This document shows positions 32,137-39,358 of a DNA stretch of 39,892 nucleotides, piece after piece. The notes under the pieces were generated by a model that had not been told where the DNA came from, did not search any database, and worked only from the letters and a program-made list of their open reading frames with translations. Source of the stretch: an uncultured Oscillospiraceae bacterium (GTDB taxonomy: Bacteria > Bacillota > Clostridia > Oscillospirales > Oscillospiraceae). A program made the position numbers and the translations under genes. The DNA lies in contig CANRFT010000017.1 in the NCBI GenBank assembly GCA_947629955.1, positions 1 through 39,892 of the forward strand. Direction: 5' to 3'. Position 1 is the stretch's first letter. Each line of letters starts with the position of its first letter.

Positions 32137-32362
32137 ATGGCTTCTTGCGCAGAGGCGTCGGCTTGTTGGTCAGCCCCGCAATGTAGTCGATAGACACGTT
32201 ATACAGCTTTGCTAACTTGACGATGAGCTCAAAAGGCGGTTCCCGCTTTCCCTGCTCGTAGTTGGTGTAGGTGGTCTTGTGCATCCCCAGCAGCTTTACC
32301 AGCTCCGTTTGGGTCAAATCGGCATCTTCGCGCAAATCCCGCAGCCGTGGATAATAGGCCAC
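32135..32362 (-). CDS. XRE-family helix-turn-helix repressor
   Basis: The 75-aa protein is essentially one Cro/C1-type domain. The HTH covers LTQTELVKLLGMHKTTYTNYEQGKREP (about 14-40), followed by FELIVKLAKLYNVSIDYIAGLT, a standard XRE tail. It starts at GTG 32362, with AAAGGGGGTG upstream; the longer frame is not supported. It is divergent from a 64-aa gene whose promoter is covered by inverted repeats, so it very likely represses that gene and perhaps itself. Confidence 0.9.
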   Translation of the reverse strand: MAYYPRLRDLREDADLTQTELVKLLGMHKTTYTNYEQGKREPPFELIVKLAKLYNVSIDYIAGLTNKPTPLRKKP

Positions 32363-32393
32363 ACCAACACCCCCTTTGGCATTAGTGTGCCAC

Positions 32394-32436
32394 AATACAA
32401 CATATGTAGTTGACAAAATACATCGTTTGTTGTATT
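32394..32436. promoter_or_regulatory. Candidate operator for the XRE repressor
   Basis: AATACAACA (32394-32402) is the inverse of TGTTGTATT (32428-32436). A nested pair, AAAATACA (32415-32422) and TGTATTTT (32431-32438), overlaps the -35 end and the -10 of the plus-strand promoter. The layout suits cooperative repression by dimers. Confidence 0.6.
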
Positions 32437-32438
32437 TT
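32410..32438 (+). promoter_or_regulatory. Sigma-A promoter of the 64-aa gene
   Basis: Consensus TTGACA (32410-32415), a 17-bp spacer and TATTTT (32433-32438), inside the candidate operator. Confidence 0.8.
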
Positions 32439-32460
32439 CTTGATAAAGGAGGCGTTGCAA

Positions 32461-32655
32461 ATGTCCGATCTATACCAACAGCTCTATTCCTACCTGGTGG
32501 GCCAGGTGGACGACACCCTGCAGTACATGACCCAAATGGTCCTGGTGGACCACACCGTGGACCGGGACCACGTGGTCCGCGCCATGGAGATGCTGAGAGA
32601 CGCTCTGCAGACGGCGGAGGAACGGTATATTGAGGCCGGGGAGGCCGAAACGTGA
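32461..32655 (+). CDS. Small 64-aa acidic protein, unknown function
   Basis: The protein is a likely helical, soluble polypeptide (MSDLYQQLYSYLVGQVDD, a central VDHTVDRDHVVRAMEML, and a Glu-rich tail). The ATG at 32461 has AAAGGAGG at good spacing; a longer frame from 32410 begins inside the promoter. No known family is recognised. A dedicated strong promoter under an XRE-type operator suggests a regulated product, possibly the partner of the XRE protein in a toxin-antitoxin-like or stress switch. Its terminator overlaps the valS promoter. Confidence 0.75.
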   Translation: MSDLYQQLYSYLVGQVDDTLQYMTQMVLVDHTVDRDHVVRAMEMLRDALQTAEERYIEAGEAET

Positions 32656-32687
32656 GGTTTTTCTTGACAAACCTCACGTTTTCCTTT
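32648..32687 (+). terminator. Terminator of the 64-aa gene, overlapping the valS promoter
   Basis: A perfect 13-bp stem (32648-32660 with 32669-32681) has an 8-base loop and a T-rich tail. The gene's stop codon lies in the left arm, and the valS -35 box spans the loop and right arm. Confidence 0.8.
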
Positions 32688-32692
32688 ATACT
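32664..32692 (+). promoter_or_regulatory. Sigma-A promoter of valS
   Basis: Consensus TTGACA (32664-32669), a 17-bp spacer and TATACT (32687-32692). Transcription would start near 32699, just before the T-box leader. Confidence 0.85.
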
Positions 32693-32698
32693 ATGCGC

Positions 32699-32940
32699 CG
32701 TAAAAGGCGCAGAGGGGAAGCAGTACCCGCAAGTCCCGTCTCAGAGAGCGGCCGGTTTGGTGCGAGGCCGCGTCGGGACCCGGCGAAGTCGTCCCGGAGC
32801 TCCGCCCCCGAACTTAGTAAGGGGCGGCGGGCCCTCCCGTTACAGAGGCAACGAGTGTCCCCCCTGGGGGAAATTCAGGTGGTACCGCGGTTTTATAAAT
32901 CGCCCTGAGCAAACTATGCTTGGGGCGGTTTTTTACGCCC
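32699..32940 (+). ncRNA. Valine T-box riboswitch (valS leader)
   Basis: The leader senses uncharged tRNA-Val. Stem I contains the AGAGAGC and GGTTTGGTG-type distal motifs (about 32744-32775), and the descending arm has GAA followed by GTC, the likely valine specifier (32788-32790). The T-box core AGGTGGTACCGCGG is at 32877-32890. A terminator (32901-32910 with 32918-32927, then six T) follows; its left arm would compete with the antiterminator. Uncharged tRNA-Val should therefore allow reading into valS. The specifier codon agrees with the gene that follows. Confidence 0.93.
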
Positions 32941-32959
32941 CAAAAGGAGTGGATTTCCC

Positions 32960-35587
32960 ATGCGCAAAGAACTGCCCAAAGTGTACGATCCCCGGGAGGT
33001 GGAGCCCCAGATCTATGAGATGTGGGAGAAGAACGGCTGCTTCCGGGGCCACCGGGACCCGGACAAGAAGCCCTTCACCATCGTCATGCCGCCCCCCAAC
33101 GTGACCGGCCAGCTCCACATCGGCCACGCTATGGACGACACCCTCCAGGACATCCTGACCCGCTTCAAGCGGATGGAGGGCTACGCCGCCCTCTACCTCC
33201 CCGGCACCGACCACGCCGGCATCGCCACCCAGATCAAGGTGGAGGAGGACCTGCGGGTCAACGAGGGCAAGACCCGCCACGACCTGGGCCGGGAGAAGTT
33301 TCTGGAGCGGGTGTGGGCCTGGAAGGAGAAGTTCGGCGGCCGCATCGTGGCCCAGCAGAAGAAGCTGGGCGTCTCCGCCGACTGGGAGCGCTCCCGGTTC
33401 ACCATGGACGAGGGCTGCTCCAAGGCCGTCCGGGAGGTGTTCGTGTCCCTCTATGAGAAGGGCCTCATCTACAAGGGCAGCCGGATCGTCAACTGGTGCC
33501 CCCACTGCGTCACCGCCCTGTCCGACGCCGAGGTGGAGTATCAGGACAAGCCCGGCCACCTGTGGCACATCCGCTATCCGCTGACCGACGGCACCGGCGA
33601 GCTGGTGGTGGCCACCACCCGGCCCGAGACCATGCTGGGCGACACCGGCGTGGCTGTCAACCCCGCCGACGAGCGGTACAAGGACATCGTGGGCAAGACC
33701 TGCACCCTGCCCCTGGTGGGCCGGAAAATGCCCATCGTGGCCGACGAGTATGTGGAGCTGGACTTCGGCACCGGCTGCGTGAAGATGACCCCCGCCCACG
33801 ACCCCAACGACTTTGAGGTGGGCCTCCGCCACCACCTGGAGACCATCCGGGTGCTGGACGACAACGGCAAAGTGGTGGAGGGCTACGGCAAATACTCCGG
33901 CATGGACCGGTACGAGGCCCGGGAGGCCATCGTGGCCGACCTGGAGGAGCAGGGGTATCTGGTGAAGGTGGAGCCCTACTCCCACAACGTGGGCACCTGC
34001 TACCGCTGCCACAAGGACGTGGAGCCCATCATCTCCGCCCAGTGGTTCGTGAAGATGGAGCCTTTGGCCCGCGAGGCCCTGCGGGTGGTCAACGACGGGG
34101 AGGTCAAATTCGTCCCCGAGCGGTTCGCCAAGACCTACACCAACTGGATGGAGAACGTCCACGACTGGTGCATCTCCCGGCAGCTGTGGTGGGGCCACCA
34201 GATCCCCGTGTGGTACTGCGCCGACTGCGGCCACATGACCGTGAGCCGCCAGGACGCGACCTGCTGCGAAAAGTGCGGCTCCAAGAACATCGAGCGGGAC
34301 CCCGACGTGCTGGACACCTGGTTCTCTTCCGCCCTGTGGCCCTTCTCCACCCTGGGCTGGCCGGACGACACCGAGGACCTGCGCTACTTCTACCCCACCG
34401 ACGTGCTGGTCACCGGGTACGACATCATCTTCTTCTGGGTGGCCCGGATGATCTTCTCCGCCTGCGAGCACACCAAACAGCCCCCCTTCCACACGGTACT
34501 GATCCACGGCCTGGTCCGGGACGACAAGGGCCGCAAGATGTCCAAGTCCCTAGGCAACGGCATCGACCCGCTGGAGATGGCGGACAGGTACGGCGCCGAC
34601 GCCCTGCGCTTCAACCTCATCACCGGCAACGCCCCCGGCAACGACACCCGCTTCTTTGTGGAGAAGTGCGAGGCCATGCGGAACTTCGCCAACAAGATCT
34701 GGAACGCCAGCCGGTTCGTGATGATGAACCTGACCACCGACAAGCTGGGCCTGCCGGGGACGCTGGAGCAGGAGGACAAATGGATCCTGTGCCGCCTGGG
34801 CGAGGTCATCCGCGAGGTGACGGAGAACATGGAGGCCTACGAGCTGGGGGTGGCCTCCGCCAAAATCTATGACTTCATCTGGAGCGACTTCTGCGACTGG
34901 TATATCGAGCTGACCAAGGCCCGCCTCCAGGGGGAGGACGAAGCCGCCAAGGAGAACGCCCAGCGGGTGCTGGTGTACGTCCTCACCGAGACGCTGAAGC
35001 TGCTGCACCCCTTCATGCCCTTCATCACCGAGGAGATCTGGCAGGCCCTGCCCCACGAGGGGGACTTCCTGATGCTCCAGTCCTGGCCCAAGGCCGACCC
35101 CGCCTGGGCGGACGTGGAGGCCAAAGAGTCCATGGAGGCGGTGATGGACGTCATCAAGGCCGTCCGGGCCCGCCGGGCGGAGATGAACGTGCCCCCGTCC
35201 AAAAAGGCCGCCCTCATCGTGCACACCTACGAGAAGGACATCTTCGAGGCGGGCCGTGCCCATCTGATGCGGCTGGCCTGGGCCTCCTCGGTAGACATCC
35301 GCGCGGAGGACCTGACCGACGCCGCCGGCATGGTGTGCGACATCACCCACATGGCAAAGGTCTATATGCCCCTGGCCGAGCTGGTGGACATCGAGAAGGA
35401 AAAGGCCCGGCTCACCAAGGACCTGGGCAAGAAGCAGGGCGAGCTGAAGAGCCTGGAGGCCAAGCTCAGCAACCCCGGCTTCCTGAACAAGGCCCCGGAG
35501 GCGGTGGTGGCCGCCGAGAAGGACCGGGCGGAGAAGCTGAAAATGCTGATCGCCAAGATCGAGGAGCAGCTGGCGGCCATGGGCTGA
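32960..35587 (+). CDS. valS: Valine-tRNA ligase
   Basis: The 875-aa class I synthetase charges tRNA-Val. HIGH is at 53-56 ([14 protein letters not shown]), KMSKS at 526-530, and the editing CP1 domain carries [11 protein letters not shown] and HDPNDFEVG. Zinc-binding pairs CPHC, CYRC and CADC/CEKC are present. A C-terminal coiled coil rich in Lys/Glu (about 810-875) is typical. SD AAAAGGAG precedes the ATG. Transcription depends on the valine T-box, so supply responds to tRNA-Val charging. Confidence 0.98.
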   Translation: MRKELPKVYDPREVEPQIYEMWEKNGCFRGHRDPDKKPFTIVMPPPNVTGQLHIGHAMDDTLQDILTRFKRMEGYAALYLPGTDHAGIATQIKVEEDLRVNEGKTRHDLGREKFLERVWAWKEKFGGRIVAQQKKLGVSADWERSRFTMDEGCSKAVREVFVSLYEKGLIYKGSRIVNWCPHCVTALSDAEVEYQDKPGHLWHIRYPLTDGTGELVVATTRPETMLGDTGVAVNPADERYKDIVGKTCTLPLVGRKMPIVADEYVELDFGTGCVKMTPAHDPNDFEVGLRHHLETIRVLDDNGKVVEGYGKYSGMDRYEAREAIVADLEEQGYLVKVEPYSHNVGTCYRCHKDVEPIISAQWFVKMEPLAREALRVVNDGEVKFVPERFAKTYTNWMENVHDWCISRQLWWGHQIPVWYCADCGHMTVSRQDATCCEKCGSKNIERDPDVLDTWFSSALWPFSTLGWPDDTEDLRYFYPTDVLVTGYDIIFFWVARMIFSACEHTKQPPFHTVLIHGLVRDDKGRKMSKSLGNGIDPLEMADRYGADALRFNLITGNAPGNDTRFFVEKCEAMRNFANKIWNASRFVMMNLTTDKLGLPGTLEQEDKWILCRLGEVIREVTENMEAYELGVASAKIYDFIWSDFCDWYIELTKARLQGEDEAAKENAQRVLVYVLTETLKLLHPFMPFITEEIWQALPHEGDFLMLQSWPKADPAWADVEAKESMEAVMDVIKAVRARRAEMNVPPSKKAALIVHTYEKDIFEAGRAHLMRLAWASSVDIRAEDLTDAAGMVCDITHMAKVYMPLAELVDIEKEKARLTKDLGKKQGELKSLEAKLSNPGFLNKAPEAVVAAEKDRAEKLKMLIAKIEEQLAAMG

Positions 35588-35607
35588 CGGCGAAGGGGGT
35601 ACAGAGA

Positions 35608-35913
35608 ATGGCGGAAAAGAAGTACCGGCTCATCGGCGAGGCCGGGATGCCCTTCGACTTCCCGCCGGAGGGACCTCTCTGGTGGGCCAAGATGGCCTTT
35701 GTGGACTACCTCCGGGACGAGGCCGGCCAGGTGTGCGGCGTGAAGCTGACGGCCGAACTGGGCCGCGGTTACGGATTCAATTACGGCTGGCAGGAATTCA
35801 CCCTCCGCCCCGGTGAGGAATTTCAGTTCTATCATCACTACACCGACACCACGGACGGCACCTGGGAGAACGACTTTTTCCCCGTGACGGTCCGGCTGGT
35901 GGAGGACCCGTGA
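35608..35913 (+). CDS. Small soluble protein, unknown function
   Basis: The 101-aa protein starts at ATG 35608, with AAGGGGGT upstream, only 20 bases after valS, so it probably shares that transcript and its T-box control. The sequence has several aromatic residues (LWWAKM, FNYGWQEF, FQFYHHYTDT) and no membrane segment. I do not recognise a family. A role linked to valS is not obvious. A strong terminator lies 60 bases downstream. Confidence 0.75.
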   Translation: MAEKKYRLIGEAGMPFDFPPEGPLWWAKMAFVDYLRDEAGQVCGVKLTAELGRGYGFNYGWQEFTLRPGEEFQFYHHYTDTTDGTWENDFFPVTVRLVEDP

Positions 35914-35973
35914 GAGGGTAAATTTTATCACGCCCCTCCCCTTCAACAAAATCTGACCCCAACTCAATACTAT

Positions 35974-36019
35974 AATAAGCGCGATATGGGACATTCTCCC
36001 ATACCGCGCTTATTTTTTT
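35974..36019 (+). terminator. Strong terminator between the valS transcript and spoIIAA
   Basis: A 17-18-bp stem with one mismatch (35974-35991 with 35997-36014), loop CATTC, and seven T residues. It ends 23 bases before the spoIIAA ATG and leaves no space for a promoter after it. Confidence 0.9.
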
Positions 36020-36041
36020 ACCCAAAGGAAGTGGACAAGCC

Positions 36042-36347
36042 ATGCCCATCACCGTCACCCACCGGGACGGGGCCCTCATTGCCGCCCTGTCCGGGGAGAT
36101 CGACCACCACGGCGCCCGGGCCATGATGGACGAGCTGGGAGAGCTCATCGCCGCCCGCCTGCCCCAGCGTCTGGTGCTGGATCTGTCCGGCGTCACCTTT
36201 ATGGACAGCTCGGGCATCGCCGTGCTGCTGCGGGCCCTGCGGGAGATGAAACGGCTGGGGGGCTCCCTGCGGGTGACCAACATCCCGACCCAGGCAAGGC
36301 GCGTACTGGACGCCGCCGGCGTGGGCCGCCTCATCACATTGGACTGA
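36042..36347 (+). CDS. spoIIAA: Anti-sigma F factor antagonist SpoIIAA
   Basis: The 101-aa STAS-domain protein releases sigma-F from SpoIIAB in the forespore. The phosphorylation site is in MDSSGIAV (Ser56 by family analogy); length is slightly short of Bacillus SpoIIAA. SD AAAGGAAG precedes the ATG. It is the first gene of the spoIIA operon, 21 bases before spoIIAB. Expression should begin at sporulation entry, but the leader contains a strong terminator and no obvious sigma-H promoter. Confidence 0.93.
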   Translation: MPITVTHRDGALIAALSGEIDHHGARAMMDELGELIAARLPQRLVLDLSGVTFMDSSGIAVLLRALREMKRLGGSLRVTNIPTQARRVLDAAGVGRLITLD

Positions 36348-36368
36348 CCGGGAAAGGAGGTTTACATA

Positions 36369-36818
36369 ATGAAACTGGAGCTGCTGGATCAGACCACCAT
36401 CGTGTTCTCGTCCCGCTCGGCCAACGAGGGCTTCGCCCGGGCCGCCGCCGCCTGCTTTGCCGCCCGGCTGGACCCCACCCTGGACGAGCTGGCTGACGTA
36501 AAGACCGCCGTGTCCGAGGCGGTGACCAACGCCATCGTCCACGCCTACCCGGACAAGCTGGGGAAGGTGACCATGCGTCTGCGCCTCTACACCGGCAATG
36601 TGCTGGAGGTGCAGATCAAGGATTCCGGCGTGGGCATCCCCGACGTGGAAAAGGCCAAAGAGCCCCTCTACACCACCGGCAACGAGGAGCGCTCCGGCAT
36701 GGGCTTCACCATCATGGAGAGCTTCATGGATTCGCTGAAGGTGCGCTCCGCGGTGGGCAAGGGCACAACCGTCACCATGCGGAAGCGGTTCTCCCGCCGG
36801 GCCGGGGCCCCCGCGTGA
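36369..36818 (+). CDS. spoIIAB: Anti-sigma F factor / serine kinase SpoIIAB
   Basis: The 149-aa GHKL-fold kinase binds sigma-F and phosphorylates SpoIIAA. The N box EAVTNAIVHAY (about 50-60), G1 DSGVGIPD (about 85-92) and G2 GMGFTIM (about 114-120) are intact. SD AAAGGAGG precedes the ATG. The stop overlaps the sigF start (TGATG), so anti-sigma and sigma are translationally coupled. Confidence 0.96.
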   Translation: MKLELLDQTTIVFSSRSANEGFARAAAACFAARLDPTLDELADVKTAVSEAVTNAIVHAYPDKLGKVTMRLRLYTGNVLEVQIKDSGVGIPDVEKAKEPLYTTGNEERSGMGFTIMESFMDSLKVRSAVGKGTTVTMRKRFSRRAGAPA

Positions 36819-37528
36819 TGCGGGGACTGGACGCCCCCGCCCTGCTGGACGCGGCCAGGGCCGGGGACAACGACGCCTGCGAGCGGCTGCTCATCGACAA
36901 CAGCGGCCTCATCTGGTCGGTGGCACGGCGGTACTATGGCCGGGGGGTGGATCCGGAGGACCTGTACCAACTGGGCTGTCTGGGCTTTTTGAAGGCCGTC
37001 CGGGGGTTCGACCCCGCCTACGGCACCCAGTTCTCCACCTACGCGGTACCCAAGATCGCGGGCGAGATCCGCCGGTTCCTCCGGGACGACGGGGCGGTGA
37101 AGATCAGCCGGGGCGTGAAGGAGCGGGCCCAGGACCTGCGGCTCAAGCGGCAGGAGCTGTGCCAGCGGCTGGGCCGGGAGCCCACCGTGTCCGAACTGGC
37201 CGGCGCTGCGGGGCTGGAGATCGAGGACGTGGCCGCCGCCGAGACCGCCGCCCTGTCGGTGGCCTCCCTCCAGGAGGAGACGGGAGAGGGCGGCTTGTCC
37301 CTGGAGACCGCCCTGGGGGATGAGGGCATCGAGGACGAGCTGGTGGAGCGCCTCACCCTCCGCCAGGCCATCGACGCGCTGCCGGAGCGGGAGCGGACGG
37401 TGATCTTTCTGCGCTACTACAAAAATCTCACCCAGGACCGGGTGTCCCGGGTGCTGGGGGTCAGCCAGGTGCAGGTGTCCCGCATCGAGCGAAGGGCGGT
37501 AGAGCATCTGCGGGAGGCGCTGACCTGA
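36818..37528 (+). CDS. sigF: Forespore sigma factor SigF (SpoIIAC)
   Basis: The 236-aa sigma-70 family protein directs early forespore transcription. Region 2 has DLYQLGCLGFLKAVRGFDP (about 49-67) and FSTYAVPKIAGEIRRFLRDDG (about 72-92). Region 4 ends with the helix-turn-helix NLTQDRVSRVLGVSQVQVSRIERRAV. I chose ATG 36818; GTG 36815 is an alternative. The ATG overlaps the spoIIAB stop by one base. A clear terminator follows. Confidence 0.95.
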   Translation: MRGLDAPALLDAARAGDNDACERLLIDNSGLIWSVARRYYGRGVDPEDLYQLGCLGFLKAVRGFDPAYGTQFSTYAVPKIAGEIRRFLRDDGAVKISRGVKERAQDLRLKRQELCQRLGREPTVSELAGAAGLEIEDVAAAETAALSVASLQEETGEGGLSLETALGDEGIEDELVERLTLRQAIDALPERERTVIFLRYYKNLTQDRVSRVLGVSQVQVSRIERRAVEHLREALT

Positions 37529-37533
37529 TTTAC

Positions 37534-37564
37534 AAAGGCCCCGTTCGGGGCCTTTACTTTTTTT
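37534..37564 (+). terminator. Terminator of the spoIIA operon
   Basis: A 9-bp stem (37534-37542 with 37547-37555), loop GTTC, followed by AC and seven T. Confidence 0.93.
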
Positions 37565-37619
37565 CGTTTTCGTATTAGAATACGGTATCGGCAAGATTGT
37601 AAACATTTTGTGACTACTG

Positions 37620-37648
37620 TTGACATCTAATATTATATGCTGTATAGT
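37620..37648 (+). promoter_or_regulatory. Sigma-A promoter of the glycosyltransferase gene
   Basis: Consensus TTGACA (37620-37625), a 17-bp spacer and TATAGT (37643-37648), in an AT-rich stretch 24 bases before the ATG. Confidence 0.87.
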
Positions 37649-37671
37649 ATCAAACAGAAAGGGGCGAGTCC

Positions 37672-38640
37672 ATGACGCCCAGACCCAACACATTATACGT
37701 CGTTGTGCCCTGCTATAACGAGGAGGCCGTCCTCCCCGAGACCGCAAAGCGCCTCCGCGCCAAGCTCCGGGCCCTCATCAAGGCGGGGACCGTCAGCCCT
37801 AAGAGCCGAGTGCTTTTTGTGAACGACGGCTCCAGGGACGCCACCTGGGAGATCATCTCCAAACTCCATGAGGTGGACCCCATCTTCTGCGGGGCGGACC
37901 TGTCCCGGAATAGGGGCCACCAGAACGCCCTGCTGGCGGGGCTGATGACCGCCAAGGACCGGGCGGACCTGGTCATCTCCATGGACGCCGACCTCCAGGA
38001 CGACGTGGAGGCGGTGGACGCCATGGTGGAGAAGTACATGGCCGGGGCCGACGTGGTCTACGGGGTGCGCTCCTCAAGGAAGAAGGACAGCTTCTTTAAG
38101 CGGTTCACCGCCGAGAGCTTCTACCGGCTGATGGACGCCCTGGGGGCGGAGACGGTGTTCAACCACGCCGACTACCGGCTCCTGTCCAAACGGGCCTTGG
38201 AAGGACTGGCCGAGTTCAAGGAGGTCAACCTGTTCCTCCGGGGCATCGTGCCCATGGTGGGGTTCAAGTCCGACACGGTGGAGTACGAGCGGGGAGAGCG
38301 GTTCGCCGGGGAGAGCAAATATCCCCTGAAAAAGATGCTGTCCTTCGCCCTGGAGGGGGTCACCTCCCTGTCGGTGAAGCCCATCCGCATGATCACCGCC
38401 CTGGGGTTCCTGGTGTTCCTCATCTCTCTGGGGATGATCGTCTACAACATCGTCCGCTGGGCCACCGGCAACACGGTGGCGGGCTGGGCCTCCCTGTCCT
38501 GCTCGGTGTGGCTCATCGGCGGGCTGATCCTCCTCTCCCTGGGGGTGGTAGGGGAGTACATCGGCAAGATCTACCTGGAGACCAAGGGCCGGCCCCGGTT
38601 CCTCATCCGGGAACTGCTGATAGACGGTGACCAGGACTGA
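37672..38640 (+). CDS. GT2-family membrane glycosyltransferase (GtrB/YkcC-like)
   Basis: The 322-aa enzyme has an N-terminal GT-A domain, VVVPCYNEEAVLPE (about 9-22), VNDGSRD (about 50-56) and the metal-binding DADLQDD (about 104-110). Two C-terminal membrane helices follow (about 241-265 and 272-298), ending in a short basic tail. This is the pattern of polyprenyl-phosphate glycosyltransferases (GtrB/ArnC-like) that load a sugar onto a lipid carrier. The sugar and acceptor are unknown. SD AAAGGGG precedes the ATG. Confidence 0.93.
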   Translation: MTPRPNTLYVVVPCYNEEAVLPETAKRLRAKLRALIKAGTVSPKSRVLFVNDGSRDATWEIISKLHEVDPIFCGADLSRNRGHQNALLAGLMTAKDRADLVISMDADLQDDVEAVDAMVEKYMAGADVVYGVRSSRKKDSFFKRFTAESFYRLMDALGAETVFNHADYRLLSKRALEGLAEFKEVNLFLRGIVPMVGFKSDTVEYERGERFAGESKYPLKKMLSFALEGVTSLSVKPIRMITALGFLVFLISLGMIVYNIVRWATGNTVAGWASLSCSVWLIGGLILLSLGVVGEYIGKIYLETKGRPRFLIRELLIDGDQD

Positions 38641-38682
38641 ATCCCCGCTTCGGAAATAACTTCATGATTTGTCAGAAAAAAC

Positions 38683-38711
38683 TTGCATTTTCCCCAATAA
38701 TAGCATACAAT
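38683..38711 (+). promoter_or_regulatory. Sigma-A promoter of the helical repeat protein
   Basis: TTGCAT (38683-38688), a 17-bp spacer and TACAAT (38706-38711), 68 bases before the ATG. Confidence 0.75.
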
Positions 38712-38779
38712 ACCATATACGTACCCAACGGGCGGAACGCCTGGAAAACACATAAACAATATTCAAGGAGGATATCAAC

Positions 38780-39271
38780 ATGGCCATCGATTTTGAAAGC
38801 CTGAAGGACAGCGTCATCGCCGCGGTGCAGAGCGGCGCCACCAAGGCCAAGGAGCTGGCCGGTACCGGCGTCTCCAAAGCCAAAGAGCTGGCGGGCACCG
38901 GCGTCTCCAAGGCCAAGGAACTCAGTGAGATCAGCAAGCTGAAGGTGCAGAACTCCGTGGAGCAGGACGCCATCCGCAAGGCCTATGCCGAGCTGGGCAA
39001 GCTCTACTATGCCGAGCACGGCGCTGACCCCGATCCCGCCTGCGCCGACCTGTGCCAGAAGATCACCGATTCCATGAGCAAGATCTCCTATAACAACGAG
39101 CGCATCGCCGATATGAAGGCCGCCGGCGCCCCCGATCCGGAGGAAATGGTGGAGAACGCCGCGGAGAAGGTGGAGGACGCCGTCGAGACCGCCGAGGCCG
39201 TGGTCGAGGAGAAGGTGGAGGAGATCAAGGACGCCATCCACGACGCCGCCGACGATAAGAAGGACGAGTAA
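38780..39271 (+). CDS. Helical protein with 11-residue repeats, unknown function
   Basis: The 163-aa soluble protein has an excellent SD (AAGGAGG). Residues 23-33 and 34-44 are near-identical 11-mers (AKELAGTGVSK), with a partial third copy from 45. The middle (about 50-112) looks helical with two cysteines, and the C-terminal 45 residues are an acidic Ala/Glu/Val coiled coil ending in DDKKDE. The 11-mers resemble amphipathic helices of LEA or synuclein-type proteins. No known domain is recognised. It has its own promoter and terminator. Confidence 0.8.
   Translation: MAIDFESLKDSVIAAVQSGATKAKELAGTGVSKAKELAGTGVSKAKELSEISKLKVQNSVEQDAIRKAYAELGKLYYAEHGADPDPACADLCQKITDSMSKISYNNERIADMKAAGAPDPEEMVENAAEKVEDAVETAEAVVEEKVEEIKDAIHDAADDKKDE
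38846..38923 (+). repeat. 33-bp tandem repeat inside the helical protein gene
   Basis: Units at 38846-38878 and 38879-38911 differ at a few third positions; a 12-base partial copy follows. The differences are synonymous, which suggests selection on the protein repeat. Confidence 0.85.
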
Positions 39272-39302
39272 GCCCCCGGCATCAGCCAATTCACATATAA
39301 TA

Positions 39303-39345
39303 AAGCGAGCCGCCCTCCCCAGGATATGGGGAGGGCGGCTCGCTT
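39303..39345. terminator. Bidirectional terminator with recurrent core stem
   Basis: A perfect 18-bp stem (39303-39320 with 39328-39345), 7-base loop. On the minus strand it is followed by an AT-rich tail. Its 11-bp core is the same as in the hairpin at 21331. Confidence 0.85.
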
Positions 39346-39358
39346 GTTCCGCTTTGAT

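Noticed and set aside
35971-35976. TATAAT as a simple sigma-A promoter of spoIIA
   Set aside because: It overlaps the left arm of the terminator, has no -35 at 17 bp, and its start site would fall inside the hairpin.
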